Assembly (NCBI GenBank): GCA_030432295.1
Contig: JAUIHI010000029.1
Span: forward strand, 24,046-88,045
Length of the DNA stretch: 64,000 nucleotides
Reading direction: 5' to 3'
Source of the DNA: Anaerolineae bacterium
GTDB lineage: Bacteria > Chloroflexota > Anaerolineae > Caldilineales > Caldilineaceae
This document shows, piece after piece, positions 7,941 through 15,607 of the stretch (its first letter is position 1; every line of letters starts with the position of its first letter). The notes below the pieces were generated by a model. It ran no database searches. It saw only the letters and a program-made list of their open reading frames with translations, and had not been told where the DNA came from. Position numbers and translations under genes: made by a program.

Positions 7941-9175
7941 TCAATACCTTCTGCTGTTCTCTGCATCTGCTGCAAGAAGTCTTCCGCTTCGATGTCCGCG
8001 GCCAGCAGCGCCACCATTGCCCGGTTGAAGCTTTCCAGAAAGCGGCTGTAGCCCGGCGGAAACTGCCAGACCCGAGCGTCGTCCAGGCCGGTGAGGAAGG
8101 GGGCCAGGGCCGGGAAGGCGGCCAGCCAGCCGTCGCGCAGACTGAGGCGGGTGGGCATCCACCCACCGTCCGCGGGCCACTCTCGCTGCATCTCCGGCGA
8201 TGTGAGCCAGTTCGCCAGGGCGAAGGCATCGTCCGGGTGGGCGCTGCGGGCCGAGACTGCGTAGCAACTGGTGAAGGCGACTGTGCCCTGCCCGCCCGGT
8301 CCGCTGGGCAGGGGGGCAACGCCGTAGGCGAAATCAGGAAACTCCGCGGCCAGATAGGGCACAATCCAATTGCCCTCGTAGGCCATCCCACCTTTGCTTT
8401 TGCCCAACACCTCCCCGGCCCAACTGCTGTTGGACTCGGCAGGCTGGCCCGCGAAGTTGTCCCGAAAGGTCGTCAATGGAAAATCGATGGCCGCCGCGCC
8501 CGCCGGGCTGTCGATAGTCACCTGCCCACTTGCATCCAGCACCGTTCCCCCGGCCTGATAGAAAAAGGGCAGCCAGCGGGAGAGGTCCGGCGAGAGAATC
8601 AGGCCGAAGCTGCCGGTGTTCAGGTCGGTGACAGCTTCGGCGGCTGTGCGCATTTCGTCCCAGGTGCGGGGCGGCGACAATTCCGCTTTGGCGAACTGTG
8701 ACCGGTTGTAGACCAGCGCCAGGCTGCGTACTTCTCTGGGCAGGCAGTAGCGTTCCCCATCCCAAACAAAGGCATCGGCCAGCAGTGGATAAAAATCGTC
8801 CACCGGGCCGAGACGATTGCCTGCGGGCAAAAGCAGCCCCGCCGACGCCAGATCGGGGAAAGCGAAGCTGTCCACCACCACCAGGTCCGGCGGGTTGTCG
8901 CTTTCCAGCGCCGTGCGCAGCGCCGCGCTGTAGGCTGCCTCCACCCGCATATCCACCAGCAGGTCCAACCGTTCCCGGTCGTATTGACGGATGCGCTCGG
9001 TGCGTGGCTCGTCGGGCAGCAGGGCAGTGACTGTGCGATAGGGCGGCGTGGGTGTGGGCCGCGGCCCCACAAAAGGCAGATCGGGCCTATTGGCTGTGCA
9101 GCCTGTCAACGCAAAGAGCAGGAAGCCAAGCACAAACGCAAAGACGGCACGGCGGTCTCCTGCGCCATCTCTCAT
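7934..9175 (-). CDS. Extracellular solute-binding lipoprotein (family 1-like)
   Basis: 413 residues. A lipoprotein signal is visible: MRDGAGDRR, a hydrophobic stretch, and the lipobox LTGC with Cys26, followed by a Pro-rich tether. The body has the usual sugar-type binding protein features (PPDLVVVDSFAFPDL, TWDEMRTAA, AYEGNWIVPYL). No permease or ATPase gene is adjacent, so it is either an orphan binding protein or a sensor. The ATG at 9175 gives a standard signal; the ATG at 9211 is possible, since a TACAAT box at 9219-9224 would place the transcript start at that codon. The final residues GIEY and stop are encoded by the palindromic repeat. Confidence 0.8.
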   Translation of the reverse strand: MRDGAGDRRAVFAFVLGFLLFALTGCTANRPDLPFVGPRPTPTPPYRTVTALLPDEPRTERIRQYDRERLDLLVDMRVEAAYSAALRTALESDNPPDLVVVDSFAFPDLASAGLLLPAGNRLGPVDDFYPLLADAFVWDGERYCLPREVRSLALVYNRSQFAKAELSPPRTWDEMRTAAEAVTDLNTGSFGLILSPDLSRWLPFFYQAGGTVLDASGQVTIDSPAGAAAIDFPLTTFRDNFAGQPAESNSSWAGEVLGKSKGGMAYEGNWIVPYLAAEFPDFAYGVAPLPSGPGGQGTVAFTSCYAVSARSAHPDDAFALANWLTSPEMQREWPADGGWMPTRLSLRDGWLAAFPALAPFLTGLDDARVWQFPPGYSRFLESFNRAMVALLAADIEAEDFLQQMQRTAEGIEY

Positions 9176-9277
9176 CAGATGAAAAGTGTAGGTGATCTGC
9201 TGCGACAACATCTTGCCTATTGTACCATCCGTGGACAGATTGGAGAACTGGTGTGGTCGTTTGCAAACAGTCGCCAT

Positions 9278-9306
9278 TTGACAGCCGATTTGCTATTTGG
9301 TATTGT
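9278..9306 (+). promoter_or_regulatory. Sigma-70 type promoter of the ArsR-like gene
   Basis: TTGACA at 9278-9283, a 17-bp spacer, and TATTGT at 9301-9306. A TATAAT also occurs at 9311-9316. It lies 57 bp upstream of the regulator start. Confidence 0.65.
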
Positions 9307-9320
9307 GTATTATAATTTAT

Positions 9321-9359
9321 TCAAATGATTTGATTTTATGTAAATAGATTGAGAAATCT
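9321..9359 (+). promoter_or_regulatory. Two palindromes, candidate ArsR-type operators
   Basis: TCAAATGATTTGA (9321-9333) is a perfect palindrome with one central base. AGATTGAGAAATCT (9346-9359) has perfect 5-bp arms and ends 3 bp before the start codon. They lie between the promoter and the gene, where an autorepressor would bind. Confidence 0.5.
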
Positions 9360-9362
9360 CAA

Positions 9363-9953
9363 ATGGGCGAAAACCAACCCCTCCCCGAACTCTATATCCG
9401 GGACATTGCCGCCATCCGCGTGCTGGCAGATCCGCGCCGATTGGAGATTCTCCAACTGATGCAGGAGCCGACGACTGTTAAAGCCGTGGCCGGGGCGTTG
9501 GAGGGTGCGCCAGCCAGCCTCTACTATCACGTGAATCTGCTGGTGGAGTACAATCTGATCCGGGTGGTGGGCCACTCGATTGAGACGGGCATTGTCGAGA
9601 AGCACTATCAGGTCACGGCACGGGAATTTAAGTTGACGAATCCCCTGCTCACGGGTGGGGCAGTGCCGGACGACGCCGCGGACGCCATCTACGCCAGCCT
9701 GTTGGATGAGACGAAACGAGACTTCCGTCTGGCCTTTCAGCGCCGCTCTGCCGATGAGCCTTCTCCACCCCGCACGCCTTTTCTCTCCAAAAAGCGGCTG
9801 CGGCTGAGCGACGAGCAATTGACCGCCTTCCACGCCCGGCTGGATGGGCTGATGCAGGAGGCCACGGCCCTGGCCGCCCAAAATGAGGCTTCCGGCGAGA
9901 AGCTCTACGAATTGACAGTTGTTTTCTACGACAAAGCCGACGAAAAGGAGTGA
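9363..9953 (+). CDS. ArsR-family winged-helix transcriptional regulator
   Basis: 196 residues with an N-terminal winged helix: IAAIRVLADPRRLEILQLM, then AGALEGAPASLYYHVNLLVEYNLIRV, which is the recognition-helix pattern of ArsR/HTH_20 proteins. No metal-binding Cys pair is seen, so the signal is not obviously a metal. The C-terminal half is charged and of unknown role. The stop at 9951-9953 is 4 bp before the next start, so it is co-transcribed with the nucleotidyltransferase. Two palindromes in front of the gene suggest self-control. Confidence 0.82.
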   Translation: MGENQPLPELYIRDIAAIRVLADPRRLEILQLMQEPTTVKAVAGALEGAPASLYYHVNLLVEYNLIRVVGHSIETGIVEKHYQVTAREFKLTNPLLTGGAVPDDAADAIYASLLDETKRDFRLAFQRRSADEPSPPRTPFLSKKRLRLSDEQLTAFHARLDGLMQEATALAAQNEASGEKLYELTVVFYDKADEKE

Positions 9954-9957
9954 GGAA

Positions 9958-10815
9958 ATGGCGACACAGCAGGAACGTCTATTGGCGCTGGCCCGATCTG
10001 TGGCCGCAGCGCGAGCCGAAGACCCGGCCATCGAAGCGATTTTGCTCACCGGTTCTGTGGCCCAGGGCCGGGCGGATGGGGTGTCGGACGTGGATATGAT
10101 GCTCTACTACCGGGAACTGCCCACGCCGGAGCGCTTTGAGGAATTGAAAGAGGCTGCGCTGGCCAGCGGCGGTGGCATCTACGGCTATGACCCCGCGGAA
10201 GGGATGGCCTGCTATCACTTTTTCGACGGGGTAAAGGTGGATTTTGGCCACGGAACCAGCGCTGAGTTGGAGGAACGGCTGGACGGGTTTTTGGAAAAGC
10301 CGGATGTGAAAGATACGACGACCCAAATTGTGATGAGCGGCGTGGCGACAGGTCTGCCTCTGCACGGCGCTGAGAAGCTGCGGGGCTGGCAGGAGCGTCT
10401 GCGTCACCTGCCGGAGAGCTATTGGGAAGAGGTGGTTAAGGGCCATCTGCGCTTTGCCCCCCTGGCCGTGCTGACTCAAATGGGCACGGATCGTCGGGAC
10501 TACGCACTCGTCTACGAACTCATCCTGCGGGACCTGGGCCATCTGCTCAATATCTGGTGCGGGCTGAGCCGGGTGATCCCGCCGGGGAAAGTGAAGGGGA
10601 TTGCCGGGAGCGTGGCGAAGTTGTCCGTCTTGCCGGAACGGGCCGGAGAACGGGCCGAGGCTCTTTTTACTGCCCAGCCAGCGGCGGCTGTGGAAGAATT
10701 GCAGTCGCTGATCCACGAAACCCTGGCGCTGGTTAATAGGCAGATGCCAGCCATTGAGACAGGGCCTGTGCGCTCTTTTATGCGGACAGCTTTGCGCGTA
10801 GAGTCGGCTGCCTGA
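9958..10815 (+). CDS. Nucleotidyltransferase-fold protein
   Basis: 285 residues. The Pol-beta-like nucleotidyltransferase signature is clear near residue 30: GSVAQGRADGVSDVDMMLYY, which is GS-x(n)-DxD with the two metal-binding Asp. The remainder is helical, as in aminoglycoside or lincosamide nucleotidyltransferases and DUF4037-type proteins. The substrate (small molecule, protein or RNA) is unknown. The start at 9958 has GTGAGGAA upstream and couples it to the regulator gene. A regulator-NTase pair may be a resistance or a toxin-antitoxin-like unit; the sequence does not decide. Confidence 0.75.
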   Translation: MATQQERLLALARSVAAARAEDPAIEAILLTGSVAQGRADGVSDVDMMLYYRELPTPERFEELKEAALASGGGIYGYDPAEGMACYHFFDGVKVDFGHGTSAELEERLDGFLEKPDVKDTTTQIVMSGVATGLPLHGAEKLRGWQERLRHLPESYWEEVVKGHLRFAPLAVLTQMGTDRRDYALVYELILRDLGHLLNIWCGLSRVIPPGKVKGIAGSVAKLSVLPERAGERAEALFTAQPAAAVEELQSLIHETLALVNRQMPAIETGPVRSFMRTALRVESAA

Positions 10816-10821
10816 AATGGG

Positions 10822-11010
10822 GGACAGGCGCTGCACATCGGCCATAGCGAAGATTCCCGGCAGGTCATCCGTATAGAGGACGACCTGCCGGGAATCTTCG
10901 CGCGGTTGGATGCGGCGGGTGTGGTCTGTATGCCGATGGGCGATTCGCCTGAATGCTAAACTTTCACCGACACTGACGGCCACTGGTTTCAACTGGTGAA
11001 GCCGAATTAG
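10822..11010 (+). pseudogene. Remnant of a VOC (glyoxalase) family gene
   Basis: One frame reads LPGIFARLDAAGV, then an internal TAA stop, then TFTDTDGHWFQLVKPN and TAG. DxDGHWFQL is the usual C-terminal metal-site strand of VOC proteins. No start or N-terminal module exists: only ~60 codons remain. A perfect 20-bp inverted repeat lies inside it. The 3' end overlaps the end of gcvH on the other strand by 3 bp. Confidence 0.7.
10847..10901. repeat. Perfect 20-bp inverted repeat
   Basis: Arms 10847-10866 and 10882-10901 with a 15-nt loop. It sits between the convergent nucleotidyltransferase and gcvH genes and could act as a terminator hairpin, although no T-run follows. The right arm is part of the VOC remnant, so the left arm is probably an inverted duplication of it. 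Confidence 0.85.
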
Positions 11011-11405
11011 TGTTCGTTTTCTTCCACAAATTTGGCGTACCCATCTGCATCCATCAACCGGCCCAACTCGTTTTCAATGCTGGATGAGGGCTTGACTTTG
11101 AAGAACCAGGAACCGTACGGATCGTCGTTTACCAGTTCGGGGGTGTCTTCCAATTCCTGGTTGATTTCGACAACGACACCGCTGACCGGCGCGTTGACAT
11201 CCTCGGCAGCCTTTACCGACTCGACGACGGCCACTGCGTCGCCGGCTGTTACTTCTTCGCCCACGTCGGGCAGTTCTACAAAGACCACATCACTCAGCAA
11301 ATCCTGGGCGGTGTCGCTGATGCCGACAATGGCGATGTCGTCTTCCATACGCACCCACTCGTGGGTCTTGGCGTAGCGCACGTCTTTGTCAAATTTGTAA
11401 GCCAT
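11007..11405 (-). CDS. gcvH: Glycine cleavage system H protein
   Basis: 132 residues, the normal length for GcvH. The lipoyl-lysine motif is VVESVKAAED with Lys65; THEWVR near residue 15 and the C-terminal GWFFK-like segment (GSWFFKVKPSS) are also typical. It carries the aminomethyl group between the P, T and L proteins in the cytoplasm. The start at 11405 has AAGGAG 7 nt upstream. It follows gcvT on the same strand with an 85-bp spacer made of dispersed repeat. gcvP and the L protein are not in the window. Confidence 0.97.
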   Translation of the reverse strand: MAYKFDKDVRYAKTHEWVRMEDDIAIVGISDTAQDLLSDVVFVELPDVGEEVTAGDAVAVVESVKAAEDVNAPVSGVVVEINQELEDTPELVNDDPYGSWFFKVKPSSSIENELGRLMDADGYAKFVEENEH

Positions 11406-11490
11406 GATTTTGCTCCTTGCGGTTTTGAGCCACTGATAAACACTGATGGATTTGCGATTTCCTCCGCGCTCGCTGGGTCTGCGCGGTGAG
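11406..11490. repeat. Short dispersed repeat between gcvT and gcvH
   Basis: The spacer has CACTGATAAACACTGATGG and CGCGCTCGCTGGGTCTGCGCGG, words also seen near 33940-34070 and 38360-38390 (CACTGATAAACGCAGAT). Confidence 0.6.
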
Positions 11491-12585
11491 CTATTCTTTG
11501 TAGCGCGGTTTATAGAAGGGACGGCGGACAACTTTGGCCTTTTTGGCCGCGCCGCGGATGAGAATGTCGATTTCTGTGCCGAGCTTCTGGTATGCAGGGG
11601 GAACGTACCCCAATCCGATAAATTTGTCCAGTGTGGGCGATTTCATGCCAGTGGTGACGAGGCCGATGACCTGGCCGTCTGCTGCGATTTCGTAGTGATC
11701 CCGGGGCACAGCCCGGTCGATCATCTCGAAGCCGACGAGGATTTTGCGGTTATCCTCCAGCTTTGCTTTCAGCAGTGCATTGCGCCCCAGAAAATCGGGC
11801 TTGTCCAGCGAGACAGTCCAGCCCTGGCGGGCTTCGTAGGGATTGGTTGCGGCGTCGATTTCGTGGCCGTAGAGGGGCATACAGGCCTCGAAGCGCAGAC
11901 TGTCCCGCGCGGCCAGGCCACAGGGGAGCAGTCCGTCATCCTTGCCCGCGGCCAGCAGATCGTTCCAGAAGGCCACCGCGGATTCTGCGGGCAAGTATAG
12001 TTCGAAGCCGTCCTCGCCGGTGTAGCCTGTGCGGCCCAGGAGCATTTCTATGCCGTTGACCGTGGCCCGCAAACCGGTGCGGGCGGGGACGTCACTCAGA
12101 TTGGTGTCGGTCAACCGTTGCAGAATTGCCTCAGCCTTTGGCCCCTGCAACGCCAGCATATACGTCTCGTCGGAGATGTCAGTCAGCTCGATCTGGTAGC
12201 CGTGGCTGTGGGCTTGGAGCCAGGCCAGGTCTTTGGCCCGGTTGTCCGCGTTGACGGCGATCATCCAGCCCTCGGGCAGACGGTAGAGGAAAATGTCGTC
12301 GATGAGTGTGCCGTCTTCGTAGCAGAGCAGGCTGTAGTGGGCATCCCACACCTGCATCTGGCTGATGTCGTAGACTTGTACAAATTGCAGAAAGGCGTCC
12401 GCGTCCGGCCCAGTGAGGGAGAACTGGCCCATGTGGTCGATGTCAAAGACCCCGGCTGCCGTGCGCACAGCGTTGTGTTCTGTCAGTGGTCCGGTGGGAT
12501 ATTGGACGGGCAGTTCCCAACCGGCAAAGGGGACCATTCGTCCGCCTAGCTCCACGTGGCTGTCGTATAAGCGTGTGCGCTGCAT
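11491..12585 (-). CDS. gcvT: Glycine cleavage system T protein (aminomethyltransferase)
   Basis: 364 residues, the usual size. Clear GcvT features are HVELGGRMVPFAGWELPVQY at the N-terminus, FDIDHMGQFSLTG, the folate-site region (LGRTGYTGEDGFELY), GLAARDSLRFEACMPLYGHE and a C-terminal barrel with YVPPAY. It transfers the methylene group to tetrahydrofolate and releases ammonia. The start ATG at 12585 has AGGAG upstream. A strong promoter lies at 12653-12681. Its transcript leader would be about 60 nt, too short for a glycine riboswitch. Confidence 0.97.
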   Translation of the reverse strand: MQRTRLYDSHVELGGRMVPFAGWELPVQYPTGPLTEHNAVRTAAGVFDIDHMGQFSLTGPDADAFLQFVQVYDISQMQVWDAHYSLLCYEDGTLIDDIFLYRLPEGWMIAVNADNRAKDLAWLQAHSHGYQIELTDISDETYMLALQGPKAEAILQRLTDTNLSDVPARTGLRATVNGIEMLLGRTGYTGEDGFELYLPAESAVAFWNDLLAAGKDDGLLPCGLAARDSLRFEACMPLYGHEIDAATNPYEARQGWTVSLDKPDFLGRNALLKAKLEDNRKILVGFEMIDRAVPRDHYEIAADGQVIGLVTTGMKSPTLDKFIGLGYVPPAYQKLGTEIDILIRGAAKKAKVVRRPFYKPRYKE

Positions 12586-12652
12586 CAAAGCACTCCTCGT
12601 TGGCTGAATGGATGGGCACTGGGCAGAGCGCCCTGCGTAACTATCTGAGTTT

Positions 12653-12681
12653 AATGTACCCCGGAAGGAACAGATTGACAA
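12653..12681 (-). promoter_or_regulatory. Promoter of gcvT-gcvH
   Basis: On the minus strand TTGTCA (12676-12681), a 17-bp spacer and TACATT (12653-12658). It is back-to-back with the promoter of the divergent gene at 12738. Confidence 0.6.
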
Positions 12682-12702
12682 GTTGCAGGATCACTTCTGT
12701 GT

Positions 12703-12731
12703 TTGCAATCGCTTGCATCGGGTGATACGAT
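12703..12731 (+). promoter_or_regulatory. Promoter placing the transcript start at the start codon (leaderless)
   Basis: TTGCAA (12703-12708), 17-bp spacer, TACGAT (12726-12731), then 6 bp and the ATG at 12738. No Shine-Dalgarno is present. This is the spacing of leaderless promoters. Confidence 0.55.
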
Positions 12732-12737
12732 TCGCCT

Positions 12738-15587
12738 ATGCGACGTACATCCTTTCTCCACCTGTCAGCACTGCTTTTCTACACATTCCTGGCTCTGCTG
12801 CTTACGTGGCCGCTCGTGGTCCATTTCACCACCCACCTCCCCGGCGATGGCATCGACGACCCATCCCTGGCCTGGAATCTCTGGTGGATGAAAGCCCGGC
12901 TGGTGGATCAACTGAATCTGGACATCTTCCACGCGGATTGGATGTTCTGGCCCATCGGAATCAATCTGGGCTTTTATACGCTGACACCGCTCAATGGCCT
13001 GCTCAGCGTTCCCCTGCAAACGTCGCTTTCCCTCGTCGTCGCCTCCAATCTGATTTTGCTTTCGTCGTTTGTGCTGGGCGGCTATGGCACATTCCTGCTC
13101 GTCCGTTATTTGTTTGCGAGAGATTGGGGATTGGGGATTGGAGATTCGGCGTCCCAGTCGCTAGTCGCCAATCTCCAATCCCTCATCCCTATCCTTTCCG
13201 GTGTACTCTACGCCTTCGCCTCTTCCAAACTTTTCTACGCCAGCCTGGGGCAGTTCAACATCGCCAGCAGCCAGTGGATTCCTTTTACTGTTCTCTACGT
13301 CCTGCGCACCGGGGAGCGTCGCCGCTGGCAGGACGCTGCCCTGGCCGCGCTCTTTCTCACCTTCCAGGCCTGGTCAGAACTGACGTATGCTACATTTCTG
13401 TTGATATTCATTGGCCTGTATGCGCTTTGGATATTGGGTATTGGATATTTCTCCCAAAGAATCCATTTGAAATTCAAAATTCACTATTCACCCCTTCGAC
13501 AGGCTCAGGACAGCGCATTCACTATTTTCTTTTTATTTGCTTTTATCGGCCTTCTCTTCGCTGTCGGTATCGCGCCTTTCCTGTGGGCAATGCTGCCGGA
13601 TATGCGTGTGGAGGGTGACTTCTTCACCAGCGGTGGCGGCTTCTCCGACATCTTCAGCGCAGATCTGCTGGGCTATCTCGCGCCTACCCGTCTGCATCCC
13701 TGGCTGGGGGAATGGGTTGCGTCTCTGTCCTTCCCCAACGACAAAGGCCAGCACATTTTCATCGGCTACAGCGCGCTCCTGCTGGCCGGGGTGGGGACTG
13801 TTCATCTGTTGCGCCGTCAACGCTGGCAGGGACTCTTCTGGCCGCTGACGACTTTTGTTTTCTGGCTGCTGACCCTCGGCCCGGTGATTCGCGTTGTGGG
13901 TCAGCCGACCGCCATTCCTGGTCCCTTTGCACTGGTCAGCCTGCTGCCCTTTTTCAACGGCAATCGCTACCCCAGCCGTTACAGTGTAATGCTGATGCTG
14001 GGGGTGGCGGTATTGGCTGGATACGGGATATTGGGTATTGGGTATTGGCTGGGGAAGCGAAGGCGCGTAATATCCAATACCCAATACCCAATATCCGTCC
14101 TCCTCATATCCTCCTCATTTCTCGCTATCTTCCTTCTCGAACATCTCTCCGTCCCGCTGCCACTGAATGATTTTCGCATCCCGGCGATTTACCAGACAAT
14201 CGCGGCTGAGCCGGGCGATTTCGCTGTGCTGGAACTGCCCACAGGCTGGCGCAATGGCGCGCGGGTGATGGGGCGATCCGATGTGCTGATTATGATGGAG
14301 GAGTGGTATCAGACCGCCCACGGCAAGCGGCTGCTGGGGGGCAATACCAGCCGCAACCCGGCCTATAAGTTTCAGTACTTCACCGACGCACCGCTGATCG
14401 GCGATCTGATTGGGCTGATGAACGCAGACCAGTCCCACATCGCCCCGGTGGTGGAGAGCGAATGGGACGCACTGGTAGCCCGCAACCGGGCCAGCAGTCC
14501 GGCGGTGCTGGACTTTCTGGATGTGGGTTTTGTGCTGGTTCACGTGGAAAAATCGACGCCCCAATTGTTGCGCTTTGTGGAAGAAACGCTGCCCGTCTCT
14601 CTGGTCGAGGAGTGGCGCGGGCCGGATTGGACCGGCGCGGATTCTACGATTCGTCTCTATCGAGTGGCAGATCGGGCTACGCCGACGGAGTGGACAATCG
14701 AACCGGCTACAGCGGCAGGCCGTCTCTACCTGGCCGAGGGCTGGTCGTCGTTGGATGTAGGCGGGCGCATCCGCTATGCCAAGCGCACAGAACCGTCGCT
14801 GCTGTTGGATATTCCTACAACGGGGGGCGCGTTGACTTTTGATGTCTACGGTCCAGCCCGGCTGGCAGGGCTACGGCTGAATGGCGCGTCTATCGATTGG
14901 GTGGCGGGTCCTCTGGCTGGGGCGCGCCAGGAAATCAGCGCCACAGTGCCGCCAGGGGTTGCGGATGGGCCAGTGGACCGGTTGACGCTGGAATTCACAA
15001 ATACGCCGTGGAGCAGTCTGTACATCGACTTCCCCACAAAAGAGATCGGCCAGCCTGTGGGCGAAACCGGCACATTTCTGCCGCCGGGTCACGGCATTGT
15101 GGCCGTCAGCGCGGGGGAGGAGGTGGGAGATTTTGCCCACATCTATCTGACCAACCGGGCTTTTGTGGGCGAAGATGTGGCCCTGGGCGAGCGGGGCTAC
15201 AATCTGATCGCCGTCAATGGGGAAGGCGATCTTTTGGCCCAGGCCGCGTTTGACATTCTGGGCGATGCGGGCCAATCGTCGGCGATGGCTGAATGGATCA
15301 CTCGCTGGCCGAAGGGGACTGTTATCGCTGGGGCGGTCAATGACGAGGCGAGCATCAATTTGGGCCAGGATGCGGTCGATGCATTGGCTCGGTTGGGGGT
15401 TGCCACAGACCTGCGCGGGCGTTTCCGCTGGAGCCACGCGTTTGTGGGTGTGGCGGGTGCGGAAAATGCCACAGCCAGAGAAGACGCTGCGCTTCTGCGT
15501 CCTGCTCTGGCTGTGGTGGGTATGCCGGTTGATGGGCCAGCTATCTTCGGCGGGGTAGGGCGGCTACATTTTGTTGCGTACCCCTAG
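12738..15587 (+). CDS. Multi-pass membrane protein (GT-C/YfhO-like) with C-terminal ILEI/FAM3-like domain
   Basis: 949 residues. The N-terminal half has about ten hydrophobic segments. The first extracytoplasmic loop carries PGDGIDDPSLAWNLWW, an acidic motif as in GT-C glycosyltransferases; NRYPSRYSVMLMLG is a further loop typical of this group. The middle part is soluble and beta-rich. Residues ~800-925 match the ILEI domain known from FAM3 cytokines and POMGNT1: RGYNLIAVNGEGDLLAQAAFD, PKGTVIAGAVNDEA, ARLGV and HAFVGVAGA. It probably makes or modifies a surface glycan, with the ILEI domain binding a carbohydrate; both are inferred. Three palindromic repeats lie in frame in the membrane part (about residues 128-152, 231-260, 428-455). 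Translation appears leaderless. Confidence 0.8.
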   Translation: MRRTSFLHLSALLFYTFLALLLTWPLVVHFTTHLPGDGIDDPSLAWNLWWMKARLVDQLNLDIFHADWMFWPIGINLGFYTLTPLNGLLSVPLQTSLSLVVASNLILLSSFVLGGYGTFLLVRYLFARDWGLGIGDSASQSLVANLQSLIPILSGVLYAFASSKLFYASLGQFNIASSQWIPFTVLYVLRTGERRRWQDAALAALFLTFQAWSELTYATFLLIFIGLYALWILGIGYFSQRIHLKFKIHYSPLRQAQDSAFTIFFLFAFIGLLFAVGIAPFLWAMLPDMRVEGDFFTSGGGFSDIFSADLLGYLAPTRLHPWLGEWVASLSFPNDKGQHIFIGYSALLLAGVGTVHLLRRQRWQGLFWPLTTFVFWLLTLGPVIRVVGQPTAIPGPFALVSLLPFFNGNRYPSRYSVMLMLGVAVLAGYGILGIGYWLGKRRRVISNTQYPISVLLISSSFLAIFLLEHLSVPLPLNDFRIPAIYQTIAAEPGDFAVLELPTGWRNGARVMGRSDVLIMMEEWYQTAHGKRLLGGNTSRNPAYKFQYFTDAPLIGDLIGLMNADQSHIAPVVESEWDALVARNRASSPAVLDFLDVGFVLVHVEKSTPQLLRFVEETLPVSLVEEWRGPDWTGADSTIRLYRVADRATPTEWTIEPATAAGRLYLAEGWSSLDVGGRIRYAKRTEPSLLLDIPTTGGALTFDVYGPARLAGLRLNGASIDWVAGPLAGARQEISATVPPGVADGPVDRLTLEFTNTPWSSLYIDFPTKEIGQPVGETGTFLPPGHGIVAVSAGEEVGDFAHIYLTNRAFVGEDVALGERGYNLIAVNGEGDLLAQAAFDILGDAGQSSAMAEWITRWPKGTVIAGAVNDEASINLGQDAVDALARLGVATDLRGRFRWSHAFVGVAGAENATAREDAALLRPALAVVGMPVDGPAIFGGVGRLHFVAYP
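13120..13192 (+). repeat. In-frame palindromic repeat 1 in the membrane protein gene
   Basis: Arms 13134-13150 and 13167-13182 pair over 16 bp with one bulged base; the word is GGGATTGGAGATT. It codes the WGLGIGDSASQ... segment before a membrane helix. The frame is kept. Confidence 0.85.
13428..13516 (+). repeat. In-frame repeat patch 2 (GGATATTGGGTATTGG plus CTTCGACAGGCTCAGGAC)
   Basis: Two known dispersed words join here within the gene: the ATTGGGTATTGG word and CCTTCGACAGGCTCAGGACA. The latter also occurs inverted near 43374 as TGTCCTGAGCCTGTCAAAGG. It codes ILGIGYF and PLRQAQDS. Confidence 0.7.
14026..14096 (+). repeat. In-frame perfect 23-bp palindrome 3 in the membrane protein gene
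   Basis: Arms 14026-14048 and 14074-14096 are perfect inverted copies (GGATATTGGGTATTGGGTAT...), loop 25 nt. It codes GILGIGYW on one arm and SNTQYPIS on the other, between two hydrophobic segments. Confidence 0.92.
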
Positions 15588-15607
15588 CCTTGGCCTGCCT
15601 GGGTCTA

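Noticed and set aside
8950..9080. A divergent small gene opposite the solute-binding protein
   Set aside because: It has no ribosome site or family features and is fully inside the confident lipoprotein gene.
12586..12652. Glycine riboswitch before gcvT
   Set aside because: The leader from the mapped-looking promoter is only ~60 nt and shows no tandem aptamer pattern.
12675..12703. Plus-strand promoter from TTGACA at 12675
   Set aside because: No good -10 lies 16-18 bp downstream; the leaderless promoter at 12703-12731 fits better.
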